Source: Clostridiales bacterium (GTDB lineage: Bacteria; Bacillota; Clostridia; Christensenellales; Pumilibacteraceae). Taken from it: a DNA stretch of 64,000 nucleotides. The position numbers and the translations under genes were made by a program. Each line of letters opens with the position of its first letter. Position 1 is the first letter of the stretch. Below, in pieces: positions 24,703 to 33,956 of this stretch. Location: contig DQGD01000015.1 of the NCBI GenBank assembly GCA_003533505.1, positions 19,777 to 83,776 of the forward strand, written 5' to 3'. The notes below the pieces were generated by a model. That model was not told where the DNA came from. It saw nothing but the letters and a program-made list of their open reading frames with translations, and ran no database searches.

Positions 24703-26568
24703 TTACCTTTTACCGAACGCGAGCGCGGCGGCTCCCACGAGCCCCGCGTCCGAGCCGAGCGAAGCCACTACTATGTCTACCGGCGCAAAGCCCGTGCCGC
24801 CGTAGACTTCGCAGTTGACGGCTTTTGCGAGCGGCTTTAAGAACACGTCGCCGGCGTTGCAGATTCCGCCGCCCAGCACTATCGCTTCGGGGCGGAAAAC
24901 GTTGATTGCGTTCGCAATTCCCGTCGCGAGATAGCCGACGTATTTCTTCACCACGGCTTTGGCGGTCTTGTCGTCGCGCCGCAGTGCGTCGAACACGATT
25001 TTGCCGTTTACGTTATCTTTATTCCCGTCCGTCAGCTTCCATAAAAGGCTGCCGGGAGCCTTGTCCATCGCTCTTCTCGCCTGACGAACGAGCGCGGTAG
25101 CCGACGCATACGCTTCGAGACAGCCGCGCCTGCCGCAAGTACACTTCTCGCCGCCGTAGCATATTACTTCGTGACCGAGTTCCGCGCCTGCGCCCTTGTT
25201 GCCCTCGAACAGCTTTCCGTCCGCGACTACGCCGCCGCCCACTCCCGTGCCCAGCGTGAGCATGACCATGGAATTATATTTCTTGCCGGCTCCGCACACA
25301 TATTCGCCGAGCGCCGCCGCGTTGGCGTCGTTGGTGACGAATACGGGCATGCCCAGCGCGCGTTCGAGATTCGATACTATCGGCACGTCTTTCCAGGCGA
25401 GGTTGTTCGAGTACACCACTTCGCCGTCACGAGTGTTTATCGTGCCGGGGCACCCCACGCCTGCGCCGCTCACGGCGACGTCCGCTTTCTTTATAATGGA
25501 TTTGGCGAGCTCCGCTATGTCCGCAAGGATTGCTTCCGCGCCGGCGCCGTTACGCGTGGGACAGCTGCCGGAGGCGATTATCCTGCCGTACCCGTCCACC
25601 ACGCCGCACTTGACGCTCGTGCCGCCGATGTCTATGCCGAGGTAGTACGCAGCTTTGCTTTCACTCGTGAGTATCGCTGTAGCTTCGCCATCGATTTCGT
25701 ATTTCTCGCCGCAGGACACGAAAAAGCTGTCGCCTGCCGCAAATTTTTTGCCGTTTATTTCGCCGCTGCCCGAAATAAAACTTATCGCGGTGAACGAGTC
25801 GTCGTCCGTTCCGACAAATCTCCCGTCGAGTTTCAGCTCGCGCATGCGGAAGTACTTGCATTCGGTAAGCCTGCGAATCGTGCCGCCCGGTATTTCCTCG
25901 GGCTCGCCGCCGTCGGTTTCGTCGCGGAACGCCTTGAAGTCGATTACCTCGACCGCCTTTTCGACGTGAAGCGGACGGAGCTTTCCGTCGAAAAGGCGGC
26001 GGTTGTAGTCGTACACGCGATAGGTGACGTCGCTGCTTTGCTGCACCTCGCAGACGAGGCAGCCCTCGCCGATTGCGTGCACCGTGCCGGCTTTTATCAG
26101 GTAACAGTCGCCCTTTTTGACGGGGATAAAGTTAAGAAGCTCCTCCACCGTGCCGTCCTTGACCTTTTCGAGAAATTCCTCGCGGCTAACGTCGCGCTTG
26201 AAGCCGCAGTAAATCCCTGCCCCCGGAGTTGCCGCGACGATATACCAGGCTTCGGTCTTGCCGTTGTCGCGCTCGTATTTTTTCGCATACTCGTCGCCCG
26301 GGTGAACCTGCACCGACAGGCTTTTCGCCGCGTCAATGTACTTGATAAGCACGGGAAACTCGCCGCCGTTTTTGTCCACCGCGCCAGGGGTTTCTTTAAG
26401 ATACTCGGAAAAAGTCTTGTCCGAGCCCTCGACGCGGCTCTCGCCGTCGCGGTGTACGCTCGCTTCCCAGCTCTCGGCGACGATTCCGTCGCGCTTGCGC
26501 CCGAAAAGCGTCTTTAATCGCTCTCCGCCCCACAGATAATCTTTCAATACCGGCTCGAGTTTTATCAC
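24703..26568 (-). CDS. Mannose-6-phosphate isomerase / ROK sugar kinase fusion
   Basis: 621 residues. Residues 1-300 are a class I phosphomannose isomerase with zinc ligands in QVHP (Q87, H89), KTEAW (E106) and TVHAI (H164). From ~308 a complete ROK kinase follows: DIGGT 313-317, NDANAAALGEY, LGTGVGGG, and the zinc site HEVICYGG...CTCGRRGCLEAY. The joined enzyme could phosphorylate mannose or glucose and isomerise mannose-6-P to fructose-6-P. Both halves keep their active-site residues. The start codon is GTG with AAGGAG about 10 nt upstream. Confidence 0.88.
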   Translation of the reverse strand: MIKLEPVLKDYLWGGERLKTLFGRKRDGIVAESWEASVHRDGESRVEGSDKTFSEYLKETPGAVDKNGGEFPVLIKYIDAAKSLSVQVHPGDEYAKKYERDNGKTEAWYIVAATPGAGIYCGFKRDVSREEFLEKVKDGTVEELLNFIPVKKGDCYLIKAGTVHAIGEGCLVCEVQQSSDVTYRVYDYNRRLFDGKLRPLHVEKAVEVIDFKAFRDETDGGEPEEIPGGTIRRLTECKYFRMRELKLDGRFVGTDDDSFTAISFISGSGEINGKKFAAGDSFFVSCGEKYEIDGEATAILTSESKAAYYLGIDIGGTSVKCGVVDGYGRIIASGSCPTRNGAGAEAILADIAELAKSIIKKADVAVSGAGVGCPGTINTRDGEVVYSNNLAWKDVPIVSNLERALGMPVFVTNDANAAALGEYVCGAGKKYNSMVMLTLGTGVGGGVVADGKLFEGNKGAGAELGHEVICYGGEKCTCGRRGCLEAYASATALVRQARRAMDKAPGSLLWKLTDGNKDNVNGKIVFDALRRDDKTAKAVVKKYVGYLATGIANAINVFRPEAIVLGGGICNAGDVFLKPLAKAVNCEVYGGTGFAPVDIVVASLGSDAGLVGAAALAFGKR

Positions 26569-26589
26569 GGTTATGCAGCTCCTTTTTTG

Positions 26590-26643
26590 TCAATCGGTTT
26601 ACCTATCGGTTATACCATATCGACAGCGTAAAGTCAATCGGTT
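26590..26643 (-). promoter_or_regulatory. Promoter of manA/rok operon with three operator-like repeats
   Basis: TTGACT (26637-26632), 17-nt spacer, TATAAC (26614-26609) on the minus strand. Three direct copies of TCAATCGGTT or CCTATCGGTT (plus strand, starting at 26590, 26602, 26634) touch the -35, the -10 and the early transcript. This layout suggests a repressor, but its identity is unknown. Confidence 0.65.
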
Positions 26644-26698
26644 GAGCCATGTGCGCGACGCGGCAATAAGATAAGCAAAACCGTTACGGCGCAGGCGA

Positions 26699-28015
26699 TT
26701 ACGCTCTCTCCTTAATCTTTATACAAGTATTAACCGCCATATCGAAACTGAGTTCCGTCGTGATTTTTATAAATTTGCCGTCATGCGCATTATCCAGCAA
26801 AAAGACGTCGAATTCGCCATTCTTCCCGAAATCGAGCGTTACCTGTGCGTTTTCCTTGTCGTCGCGCTCGGAGTAATGCGTGATAATCGCGGTTACTTTA
26901 CCGTCTTCATCGACTCCGCAGAGAAGATAAACGTCATTCGGCAGTTCCGTTGCCCTGACCTCGTGCGCAAGTCCGTACAACTCGCCGTACCACTTGAAGC
27001 ACCAATAGCTTTTTAGCGGTCTGTAAGTATAAAAATCGAAAACGCCGTTGAACACGCTTGGACGGGTGTCGTAGTACATCAGCATATCTATCGACGTAGA
27101 AATTTGCGCCAAAGACATAACCGAAGCGACGTATGCGGCTCCCTTCATGCCGTGTATCGTTTCTATCGAATAGACGAAATCGTTTGTCCAGCCGCGCACA
27201 TAATTCCATTCGTTCAAAATGCTTTCGGTTTTCTCGTAACCGTATCGGTCGAGATAAGCGCGTAACGTATCCGCTTTTTTCGTTACAATTCCGGGGTCGG
27301 TCGAATAAATATGCCATGAGAAGAAATCAATCGGCACGTTTCTCTTCTGCATTTCGCAAAGAAACTCTTTTGCCCAATCTTCTCTATACGCCAGCGCCGG
27401 TCCGCCGATTTTCAGATGCGGAAATTTTGATTTTAAATACTTTGCAACCGTTTCGTAAAAATCAAAAAACTCGGCTTTCGTGCCTCCCCAAGTGCGCTTA
27501 TTCGAGTTGTCATCGTCGTCTAAGTCCGGTTCGTTCCAGATTTCCCAATACGGCATATCCAGCGTGTACCCGTGCGCCCACCCTTCCGTATAGTGACGTA
27601 TTACATGTTCGCAGATACGCGCCCACTTTTCAAAATCCTTCGGCGGCAAAGTATTGTGTTTTTTTATCTGGTGCTCAATCGTTTGCCCCAAGCGGAAAAA
27701 GGTCTTCGTCCCTGCCTCCAAGGTACACAAAATCGACTCGTCGGTGCAATCGAAATCATAATTACCCGAGTCGTTTTCATCCGCGGCGAAATTCGGAAAA
27801 ATCGCGCTTATATCGTGCGCGTAAGGTCCGCCGTATGCCGCTATCGCGTTTGAATCGTGATTCCTCGAAAACGGAATTCTTGCATCCTTGTACTCGGTTA
27901 TATTCGTGCGCCATTGGTCCGCCGCGTGGCGCTTGTATATAGGACCTCCGTTCGTCGCGTTTAGCATCTTGAATTTTCCATACTTATTCGTTAAATCAAC
28001 TTTAATAGTTCCCAT
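26699..28015 (-). CDS. GH39-like glycosidase
   Basis: 438 residues without a signal peptide. Clan GH-A features: acid/base Glu162 in YWEIWNEPD and nucleophile Glu269 in ILNEWNY, with FFSWHIY between them. GH39 members include beta-xylosidases and alpha-iduronidases, so intracellular cleavage of xylose- or uronate-containing oligosaccharides is likely. GGAGG lies 5 nt before the ATG. Its base composition is more AT-rich than the operon downstream, and it has its own promoter about 190 bp upstream. Confidence 0.78.
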   Translation of the reverse strand: MGTIKVDLTNKYGKFKMLNATNGGPIYKRHAADQWRTNITEYKDARIPFSRNHDSNAIAAYGGPYAHDISAIFPNFAADENDSGNYDFDCTDESILCTLEAGTKTFFRLGQTIEHQIKKHNTLPPKDFEKWARICEHVIRHYTEGWAHGYTLDMPYWEIWNEPDLDDDDNSNKRTWGGTKAEFFDFYETVAKYLKSKFPHLKIGGPALAYREDWAKEFLCEMQKRNVPIDFFSWHIYSTDPGIVTKKADTLRAYLDRYGYEKTESILNEWNYVRGWTNDFVYSIETIHGMKGAAYVASVMSLAQISTSIDMLMYYDTRPSVFNGVFDFYTYRPLKSYWCFKWYGELYGLAHEVRATELPNDVYLLCGVDEDGKVTAIITHYSERDDKENAQVTLDFGKNGEFDVFLLDNAHDGKFIKITTELSFDMAVNTCIKIKERA

Positions 28016-28213
28016 ATTTACCTCCGCGTTTGTTTATTCTCCCGGATTTTCTGTGCGCATAACCAAGAAAATTTGCTTTATACCGTTATGTCTTGATTAC
28101 CAAAGTCAGACGCTAAAACATATAATCGATTTAAGACAACAGTCAATGAAACTTCATCGTTTACAAAGTCTTTAATAATTTTACTTTCAGCCGTTTTCTT
28201 TTCTCATATTGTA
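28016..28213. other. Long leader of the GH39 gene
   Basis: About 190 bp between the -10 of the GH39 promoter and its start codon. AT-rich; I see no known riboswitch or open frame in it. Confidence 0.4.
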
Positions 28214-28222
28214 ATTATACCA
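28214..28222 (-). promoter_or_regulatory. Extended -10 promoter of the GH39 gene
   Basis: TGGTATAAT on the minus strand (TATAAT at 28219-28214). No good -35 at 16-18 nt. A palindromic repeat lies in the -35 area, so a bound activator or repressor is likely. Confidence 0.55.
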
Positions 28223-28227
28223 CATTT

Positions 28228-28262
28228 AATATGACAATTCCCGTTATATTTATAAAAGTTTT
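28228..28262. repeat. 35-bp repeat with hairpin, copy 1
   Basis: 34 of 35 bases match 39992-40026 in the same orientation. The arms AATATGAC and GTTATATT pair through one G-U with the loop AATTCCC. It overlaps the -35 region of the GH39 promoter. Confidence 0.8.
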
Positions 28263-28358
28263 TAAATTTCTTCTATCATACTGTCGCCGTGCGTATGAAG
28301 TGTTGTTTTCGTTAGCCATATCCGCTTTTGCAAATTAAAATATCGCCTTTTAGAATCA

Positions 28359-28387
28359 GAGCCGTTCGCACCCACTGCGAACGGCTC
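28359..28387 (-). terminator. Perfect hairpin after the 1,049-residue surface protein
   Basis: GAGCCGTTCGCA pairs with TGCGAACGGCTC (12 bp, 5-nt loop), 17 bp after the stop codon. The minus-strand side lacks a T run (TGATTCT), so this may be a weak terminator or an mRNA 3' stabiliser. Confidence 0.5.
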
Positions 28388-28404
28388 GTTGTTATTATTT
28401 CATC

Positions 28405-31400
28405 TTATTTCTTTTTGGTGAACAATGCTTTGATTTTTGCTCCGAGATTTTTGAAGAAGTTTCCGATTGCCGTAAAGCCTTTCTTCAAAGCAACGCCCAA
28501 GTCCGCAAACGTCTTTTTGCTTATTGCAAACCAGAAGATTGCAAATCCGCCGATTCCTGCGACCGCTACCGAACCGATTACGATACCTGCAATCGCGCCG
28601 CCCGAAAGTCCGTCCTTTTTAGCAGGCGGAGTGATTTCGCCACCGCCCGAAGGCTTATCTTCATATACAGCCGTAAGGGTTTTTCCTTTCTCTACCTTGA
28701 AAGTATAACTCTTGTCGGTGCTGACGATATTTCCGCTTTCGTCCTTCCAGCCTTTGAATTCTTTGCCTTCTTTATCTTCTGCCGTTACTGTTGCGCTTTC
28801 GCCGTGTGCATAGAAATTGCTTTCGCCGTTGACTATTACGTTATGCGTGCCGATTTTGGCAATTCTAAGTTCGGTGATTTCGTTGCCGTCTTTATCAAAG
28901 TGCTTTCCGCAAACCGTGCAATCTTTATGTCCTTTCGTGCCAAAGTCTTCCGTTGTTGCAGGAATTTCGTCTTTCCACTCGCCATAAGTATGTGGAGTAA
29001 AATCAATATCAACTTCCTTTTCTTGCTTAGTAAACGCAGTATTTACAAAGGTGGCGGTATATTTCATTTTGCCTTTTTCTTTGCAGGTTGCCGCTGTGAT
29101 AGTCGTTCCTGTTGCGGTCACCGTTTCGCTTTCGATATGGGCGCTGTCGTGTTTGCAAACTCTTTCCGCTTTGCAAGTGTTGTCCGTCCAAGTGTATTTT
29201 ACTTCGCCATAGTCGTGACCGAGTTTATCACCATACTCAAGACCACAAACAGAGCAAACTGCTTTGTTTTCGCAAGTTGCCGTTCCGCCCGAGTGATCTG
29301 CTTTGTCCAAAATCTCCGAGCAATGCGTACATTTGTGATAGTGATACTTTCCGTCTGCCGAATTGTGCCATTCACTGTCTGCCGTATGATTATAATGTCC
29401 CGCAGGAGTAATTTCAAAACCACACTTCGAGCATTTTACAGGGTTGGTTTCGTCAGCCTTTTCTCTGTCGGGTGTATGTGCTTCAAAGTTGAATTTGTTA
29501 TCGCAAGTCGAGCAAGTATCCCAGTGTCCCGAACTGTCTTTTCCGTTGTATTTCGTTGTATTATGTGGAGCAGTTCCACCGTATGTCGTTTTGCAAACGT
29601 CACAAACCGCTTTTGTTGTGCAAGTTGCCGCTCCGCCCGAGCAGGTGCCGTTTTCTTTATGGTTGCTATCTCTCTTACAAGTGCGAGTATGCGTTCCGTC
29701 ACCGTTGCTTACCCAAGCGTTCCAGTCGTGATTGTCGTTTGTAGGAATTGTAAGGTCGGTGAGTTCATTTCCTCTCTCGTCATAATGCTTATTGCACCTA
29801 TTACAATCTTTATGACCTTTTGTTCCAGTTGCCACGCAAGTTGCAGGAACTTCCTCTATCCACGCCCCAAAATCGTGAGCGTTCGGATTTACAGGAATAG
29901 TCAATTCCGCTTCGGTCTTTTCGTTTTTGCTTTCGTCAAAATACTTGTTGCAAACCGAGCATTTATAATGCGCTTGCATACCCGTTTGTGTGCAGGTAGG
30001 CTCTTGCTTTGGCACTAAATCACCGTATTCGTGTCCCGCAGGGATTTTTACTTGTTCTTCGGTAAGTAAATTAACCCCTCCTGCGTCCGAAAACAAATCT
30101 CCGCAATCGTTACATTTGAAATGTTCTCTATTTCCGTCCGTCGTGCAGGTTTTCGGTGTTTTAGGGACAAGCGATATCGAGTGCATATGGTCTATTATGG
30201 TTACCGGTATTTCACGCAAGGAATCGTCTTTACTTTTTGCTTCAACTCCTATTTCTGTTGACGTTTCATCAATTCCGACAGTCAAAACGCCGTCTTGAGA
30301 TATTTTTGTATCGTTGGAACTTTTGCGATATACGTTCCATGTAACCGACTTGTCAAAATCGCCGTATCCAATTACGGTTGCGGTAAATTGTCTTTGCCCG
30401 CCCTTAGGAACTGAAGTGTTTTCAGGGGAAATAGTAACCTCAGTTATTTTTCCGTTTTTATACACTACTAAAGGCGTAAACGATGTATTACTTTGTTCCA
30501 CTCCTGAACTATTTATATTTGTTGCTCTAAGATTTATATAAAAAAGGGCATATTCGGTTGTGCCAAGATCAACGCTTTCAGCCACAATTCCCGTCAGATG
30601 ACCGCTTTCCGAAAGAGTAAGCCCTGCCGGCAATACGCTTGTATCGCAAGACCATTTGATGGGATTCGTTGACATATTTGTTCCCGTAGCGTAAAACTGA
30701 ACATTAACTTCTTTTCCTTTTACAATCGCAAGTTGACCATATTCATTAATTTTTGAATAACTATCATTTATGACAGTCATTTGCATTTGAATTTCAGGGG
30801 CTACGATTTCATCTTTAACCTCTATGGTATATTGTTCTTCGTCAAATCCTGCGGCGTTTTTCAGACGCACGGTAAAAGTAAAAGTTCGCGCCTCGGTAGG
30901 CGTTCCCTCTATGTAGATACCAAAACCTGCTTGTCGAAGTCTTAATCCGGTAGGTAAATTACCGTTTGTAATGCTTGCCTCGGAAGGTTCGCTAATGCCA
31001 CTATTATAAAATATACGTTGCGAATATGAAGAATTTTTATATCCCACCTTAATATCTGATTGCGTTGTCGTGATTTTCGGTTTGGAGGTTTCGCCAAAAA
31101 CGTACATTGCCACAGAGATGTTATCACTACCGTATTTATTTGTAACGGTAACGCTGATATTGTATGGACCTGCATCTCCCGTAGGTGTGCCTTCGATTTC
31201 GCCTGTCGTCGGGTTTAACGAAAGTCCTTTAGGCAGTGGAGCATAGCCTTCTCCCGATTTATTCGCACGAAAAGTGAACGGTTCTGTTCCCGTCGCCTCA
31301 ATTTTGTAGTTGCTACCGTCATCAGCCTTGTATTCTACGCCCTTCAATGCATTAGGAAGTTTGCCCATATGGTTTTTTCTATCGACTTCATTACCGCCTG

Positions 31401-31554
31401 TTTTGACGATTGTCGGCGCTGTTCCGTCTTCTCCTGCCGCATATACTGCAAAAGTCGGGCTTGCAAACACAATGCCGAGCATAAGCGCAAGGCATATCGC
31501 AAGACCGAGTATAAGCGCTAATATCTTTGATTTATTCGCCTTGTTGTGTGTCAT
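28405..31554 (-). CDS. Membrane-anchored surface protein with Ig-like, Cys-pair and InlB repeats
   Basis: 1,049 residues. Signal peptide to about 40, then two or three putative Ig modules of the 'LP.GL.l....G.I.GTPT' type, and a Big2 domain (VTISPENTSVPKGGQRQFT). A long series (~455-900) of CxxC...H repeats follows, such as HFKCNDCGDLF, HYKCSVCNKYF and GHKDCNRCNKHY. Then come an InlB-type repeat (EFKGWKDESG), a hydrophobic helix (GGAIAGIVIGSVAVAGIGG) and a basic tail. There is no LPXTG, so it is held by the helix. Likely binds surfaces or glycans outside the cell; the ligand is unknown. AAGGAG is 9 nt before the ATG. Confidence 0.75.
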   Translation of the reverse strand: MTHNKANKSKILALILGLAICLALMLGIVFASPTFAVYAAGEDGTAPTIVKTGGNEVDRKNHMGKLPNALKGVEYKADDGSNYKIEATGTEPFTFRANKSGEGYAPLPKGLSLNPTTGEIEGTPTGDAGPYNISVTVTNKYGSDNISVAMYVFGETSKPKITTTQSDIKVGYKNSSYSQRIFYNSGISEPSEASITNGNLPTGLRLRQAGFGIYIEGTPTEARTFTFTVRLKNAAGFDEEQYTIEVKDEIVAPEIQMQMTVINDSYSKINEYGQLAIVKGKEVNVQFYATGTNMSTNPIKWSCDTSVLPAGLTLSESGHLTGIVAESVDLGTTEYALFYINLRATNINSSGVEQSNTSFTPLVVYKNGKITEVTISPENTSVPKGGQRQFTATVIGYGDFDKSVTWNVYRKSSNDTKISQDGVLTVGIDETSTEIGVEAKSKDDSLREIPVTIIDHMHSISLVPKTPKTCTTDGNREHFKCNDCGDLFSDAGGVNLLTEEQVKIPAGHEYGDLVPKQEPTCTQTGMQAHYKCSVCNKYFDESKNEKTEAELTIPVNPNAHDFGAWIEEVPATCVATGTKGHKDCNRCNKHYDERGNELTDLTIPTNDNHDWNAWVSNGDGTHTRTCKRDSNHKENGTCSGGAATCTTKAVCDVCKTTYGGTAPHNTTKYNGKDSSGHWDTCSTCDNKFNFEAHTPDREKADETNPVKCSKCGFEITPAGHYNHTADSEWHNSADGKYHYHKCTHCSEILDKADHSGGTATCENKAVCSVCGLEYGDKLGHDYGEVKYTWTDNTCKAERVCKHDSAHIESETVTATGTTITAATCKEKGKMKYTATFVNTAFTKQEKEVDIDFTPHTYGEWKDEIPATTEDFGTKGHKDCTVCGKHFDKDGNEITELRIAKIGTHNVIVNGESNFYAHGESATVTAEDKEGKEFKGWKDESGNIVSTDKSYTFKVEKGKTLTAVYEDKPSGGGEITPPAKKDGLSGGAIAGIVIGSVAVAGIGGFAIFWFAISKKTFADLGVALKKGFTAIGNFFKNLGAKIKALFTKKK

Positions 31555-31590
31555 AATATTATCTCCTTTTTAAGATAGAACACAGCACGA

Positions 31591-31616
31591 ATAAGCGGGT
31601 TTTTACGCCCGCTTAT
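31591..31616. other. Hairpin between two surface-protein genes
   Basis: ATAAGCGGG and CCCGCTTAT pair (9 bp, 8-nt loop). No T run on the minus strand, so read-through or RNA processing between the two genes is possible. Confidence 0.5.
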
Positions 31617-31647
31617 CCGTAATTTTGATCAGATAATAACTTTTAAG

Positions 31648-33855
31648 TTATTTTGCTACGATTTTGCCACCCAGCATATCATTAGATACGTTATTATCCA
31701 AAACTATGATAACTCTACCGTCGGAAGGAATTGCACAACCACTTGCACTTGTTGTGCCTCCGGCTCTGATTTCTGTAATCGTGGCTTCGCCCACTTTTGT
31801 GCCGGCGCTGTTGTAAAGTATAACCGTTTGTCCGACCTGGAAGTATCCCTTTTCAACAGTCGCGTAAATCCTTTTTTCTGCCGCTTCTACGATTTGGATC
31901 GGACCGGAAGTGGACTTTTCGGTTGTAGAATGCTCAACAACCGTGATCTCAACAGTCGTTACGCTGGGGGATTTGGGAACGATTTTGTAGTTTTCCATAA
32001 CAGGGTTCGTAATGTTTCCTATTTTAAGGAAGAAACAATCCGTCGTTACTTTCTTTTTCCGGTCAGGGATAAAATAGAAAACACTGTTGTTTCCTTCTTT
32101 GGTTTCAAACCCTGCTTTTTCGTTGTCAAGCCAAAGTTGGATTTTCTGACCTTCGATACGATTTTCGTATTGTCCGAATAAAAACGTTTTGCCTCTATCA
32201 TTCGACGGATTTTGTTGATTTCTAATGTAGCCAAGTTCAAGCACGAACTCATACGGCTTAATTGTGAACGTTTTTACTTCGGAAACCACTGCTTCCCATT
32301 CGTCCGTTGCCGTGACGCCGATGCGGTATTCATACTCTCCCGCGTTCGTGAGAACGTTGGCGACGTTCAAATTCCTTCCCCATTCTCCGCCAACTTCACG
32401 GAACTCGACGTATTTCTCGCCGGAAGAAATAGGCGTGATATTTTCTACGCCGCCTTCAATTGAAGGGGTGCTTAATTTGTAAACAAGGTTTTCATAGGTG
32501 AAATTCGCCACTTGCTTGCCGTCGTACGTTTTACCATCAAAGTTCCTGACGGTAAGATTTCTCGGTTTCGCCTTCATAGTGAATTTGACGAACGCGTCTC
32601 CGAAATTGTAGTTGTCGCCTTCCGCATATTTAATGTGCACTCGGAACGTGCCCGTTTTAAGTTGTATAACTTCTTCTTTTGTAAGGTTACGACTCCAAAC
32701 GCCATTTTCAAGTTCTTGTTCCCAGAAGATAGTCCTTTCGCCGTAACCGGTGCCGATTTCAACGTAATTTGTTGTGGGATTGGGGATACTCTGTGCGCCG
32801 ATAACAAGATTATTGAATGCGTCTGCATTGCTGATTTCAAAGTCGACGATGTCTGCTTTGACGATTGCCACGTTAATGTTTTCTATTGCAAGGCTGTAAT
32901 TGCCCGCGTCTTTTCCGGTGATTTCAAAGCTTTGGACTGCCGCGCCGACGTTGGCACTTTCCATTGTAACGGTAATTGTTGCTTCGTCGCCTGGAATCAA
33001 TTCGGCGGGTGCGCCCGTAAAAATATTTGAATTATTGTATGGAGGCTCCCAATCAACGCCGATTACCATGGGGGTGATTGCAAAGTCAAAAGTTTTTGTC
33101 GCGGCTTTCCACTCTGCCGTGTCTTTTACGCTGACTTTCATGGTATATTCGCCGGCTTTCTTCGGGGCGGTTGCGGCGTACGTATTGTCGTCCGCGCCTT
33201 TTGCCTTGAACATAATTGTGGGTACGCGATTGCCTTCGATTACGAAATCGTCTTTCGTAATCGAAACAACTTCTCCGTCGTATTCCTTGCCAAGCGTTTT
33301 ACCGGCAACAAGCTTAATTTCGTTGTCCTTCGCGCCGGGTGCGTCGATTTCTTCGGTCTTTTCGTAACCGCATACCGTGCAGGTGAATTTCTTTTCGCCG
33401 ACCACGCCGTAGTCCGCCGGTTTGGTAACCTCGCCTTCGTCAAAGGTGTGCGCGGCGAAATCGCCCTTCATTACGTCATGCGTGGGAGCCGTTGCGTCAC
33501 AGGTCGAATCGTGCCAGTGTCCCGACTCGTCTTTTTTCCATTCCTCGCCGTAAGTGTGCGTTGCGGTGCCGGAAATTGTCCTTTCGGTTTCGTATCCGCA
33601 TTCACATACGCCCTTTTCGACTTTGTCCGCATGAAAGCCTGCGGGTGTTTTTACCGTCCACGTAAACTCGTGCGGGAGTTTCTCCGTTGTGTCGGTGTGT
33701 TCCTTCGTGGTGCATTCGTGCCAGTGGTTTGTTTCGTCAAATTTCCAGTCGCTTGAAAACTCGTGTTTATTGTTGTTGCAAGCGGCAAGAACCGAAAGTG
33801 ACAAAACAAACACTATTGTTATTGCCAAAATAGTGAACAGCGATTTCATTTTCAT
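31648..33855 (-). CDS. Lipoprotein with Cys-pair repeats, YDG/MBG modules and EF-Tu-domain-2-like end
   Basis: 735 residues from MKMKSLF; an upstream in-frame ATG at 33900 lies in the duplicated leader and lacks a ribosome site, whereas AAGGAG is 9 nt before 33855. Lipobox LAAC. Next come CxxC/H repeats (HWHECTTKEHTD, GVCECGYETE, TCTVCGYEKTE) and YDG-type repeats (GKEYDGEVVS, GKTYDGKQV). The C-terminal ~75 residues (GYFQVGQTVILYNSAG, VGEATITEI) resemble the beta-barrel of EF-Tu domain 2. Surface role inferred. Confidence 0.7.
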   Translation of the reverse strand: MKMKSLFTILAITIVFVLSLSVLAACNNNKHEFSSDWKFDETNHWHECTTKEHTDTTEKLPHEFTWTVKTPAGFHADKVEKGVCECGYETERTISGTATHTYGEEWKKDESGHWHDSTCDATAPTHDVMKGDFAAHTFDEGEVTKPADYGVVGEKKFTCTVCGYEKTEEIDAPGAKDNEIKLVAGKTLGKEYDGEVVSITKDDFVIEGNRVPTIMFKAKGADDNTYAATAPKKAGEYTMKVSVKDTAEWKAATKTFDFAITPMVIGVDWEPPYNNSNIFTGAPAELIPGDEATITVTMESANVGAAVQSFEITGKDAGNYSLAIENINVAIVKADIVDFEISNADAFNNLVIGAQSIPNPTTNYVEIGTGYGERTIFWEQELENGVWSRNLTKEEVIQLKTGTFRVHIKYAEGDNYNFGDAFVKFTMKAKPRNLTVRNFDGKTYDGKQVANFTYENLVYKLSTPSIEGGVENITPISSGEKYVEFREVGGEWGRNLNVANVLTNAGEYEYRIGVTATDEWEAVVSEVKTFTIKPYEFVLELGYIRNQQNPSNDRGKTFLFGQYENRIEGQKIQLWLDNEKAGFETKEGNNSVFYFIPDRKKKVTTDCFFLKIGNITNPVMENYKIVPKSPSVTTVEITVVEHSTTEKSTSGPIQIVEAAEKRIYATVEKGYFQVGQTVILYNSAGTKVGEATITEIRAGGTTSASGCAIPSDGRVIIVLDNNVSNDMLGGKIVAK

Positions 33856-33926
33856 GATTTTTGTCTCCTTTTTCCTGAATTGATTTATTTCAAACCGCAA
33901 ATCAGTATTTGCGCTCTAAAACCGTT
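33853..33926. repeat. Duplicated lipoprotein leader, copy 1 (74 bp)
   Basis: Differs by one base from 34911-34984. It includes the ATG, the ribosome site and an inverted repeat CGCAAATACTGATTTGCG (7-bp arms, 4-nt loop). Confidence 0.9.
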
Positions 33927-33956
33927 GTTTGTTGTGTTTGTTCCTTTTACGCCGGT

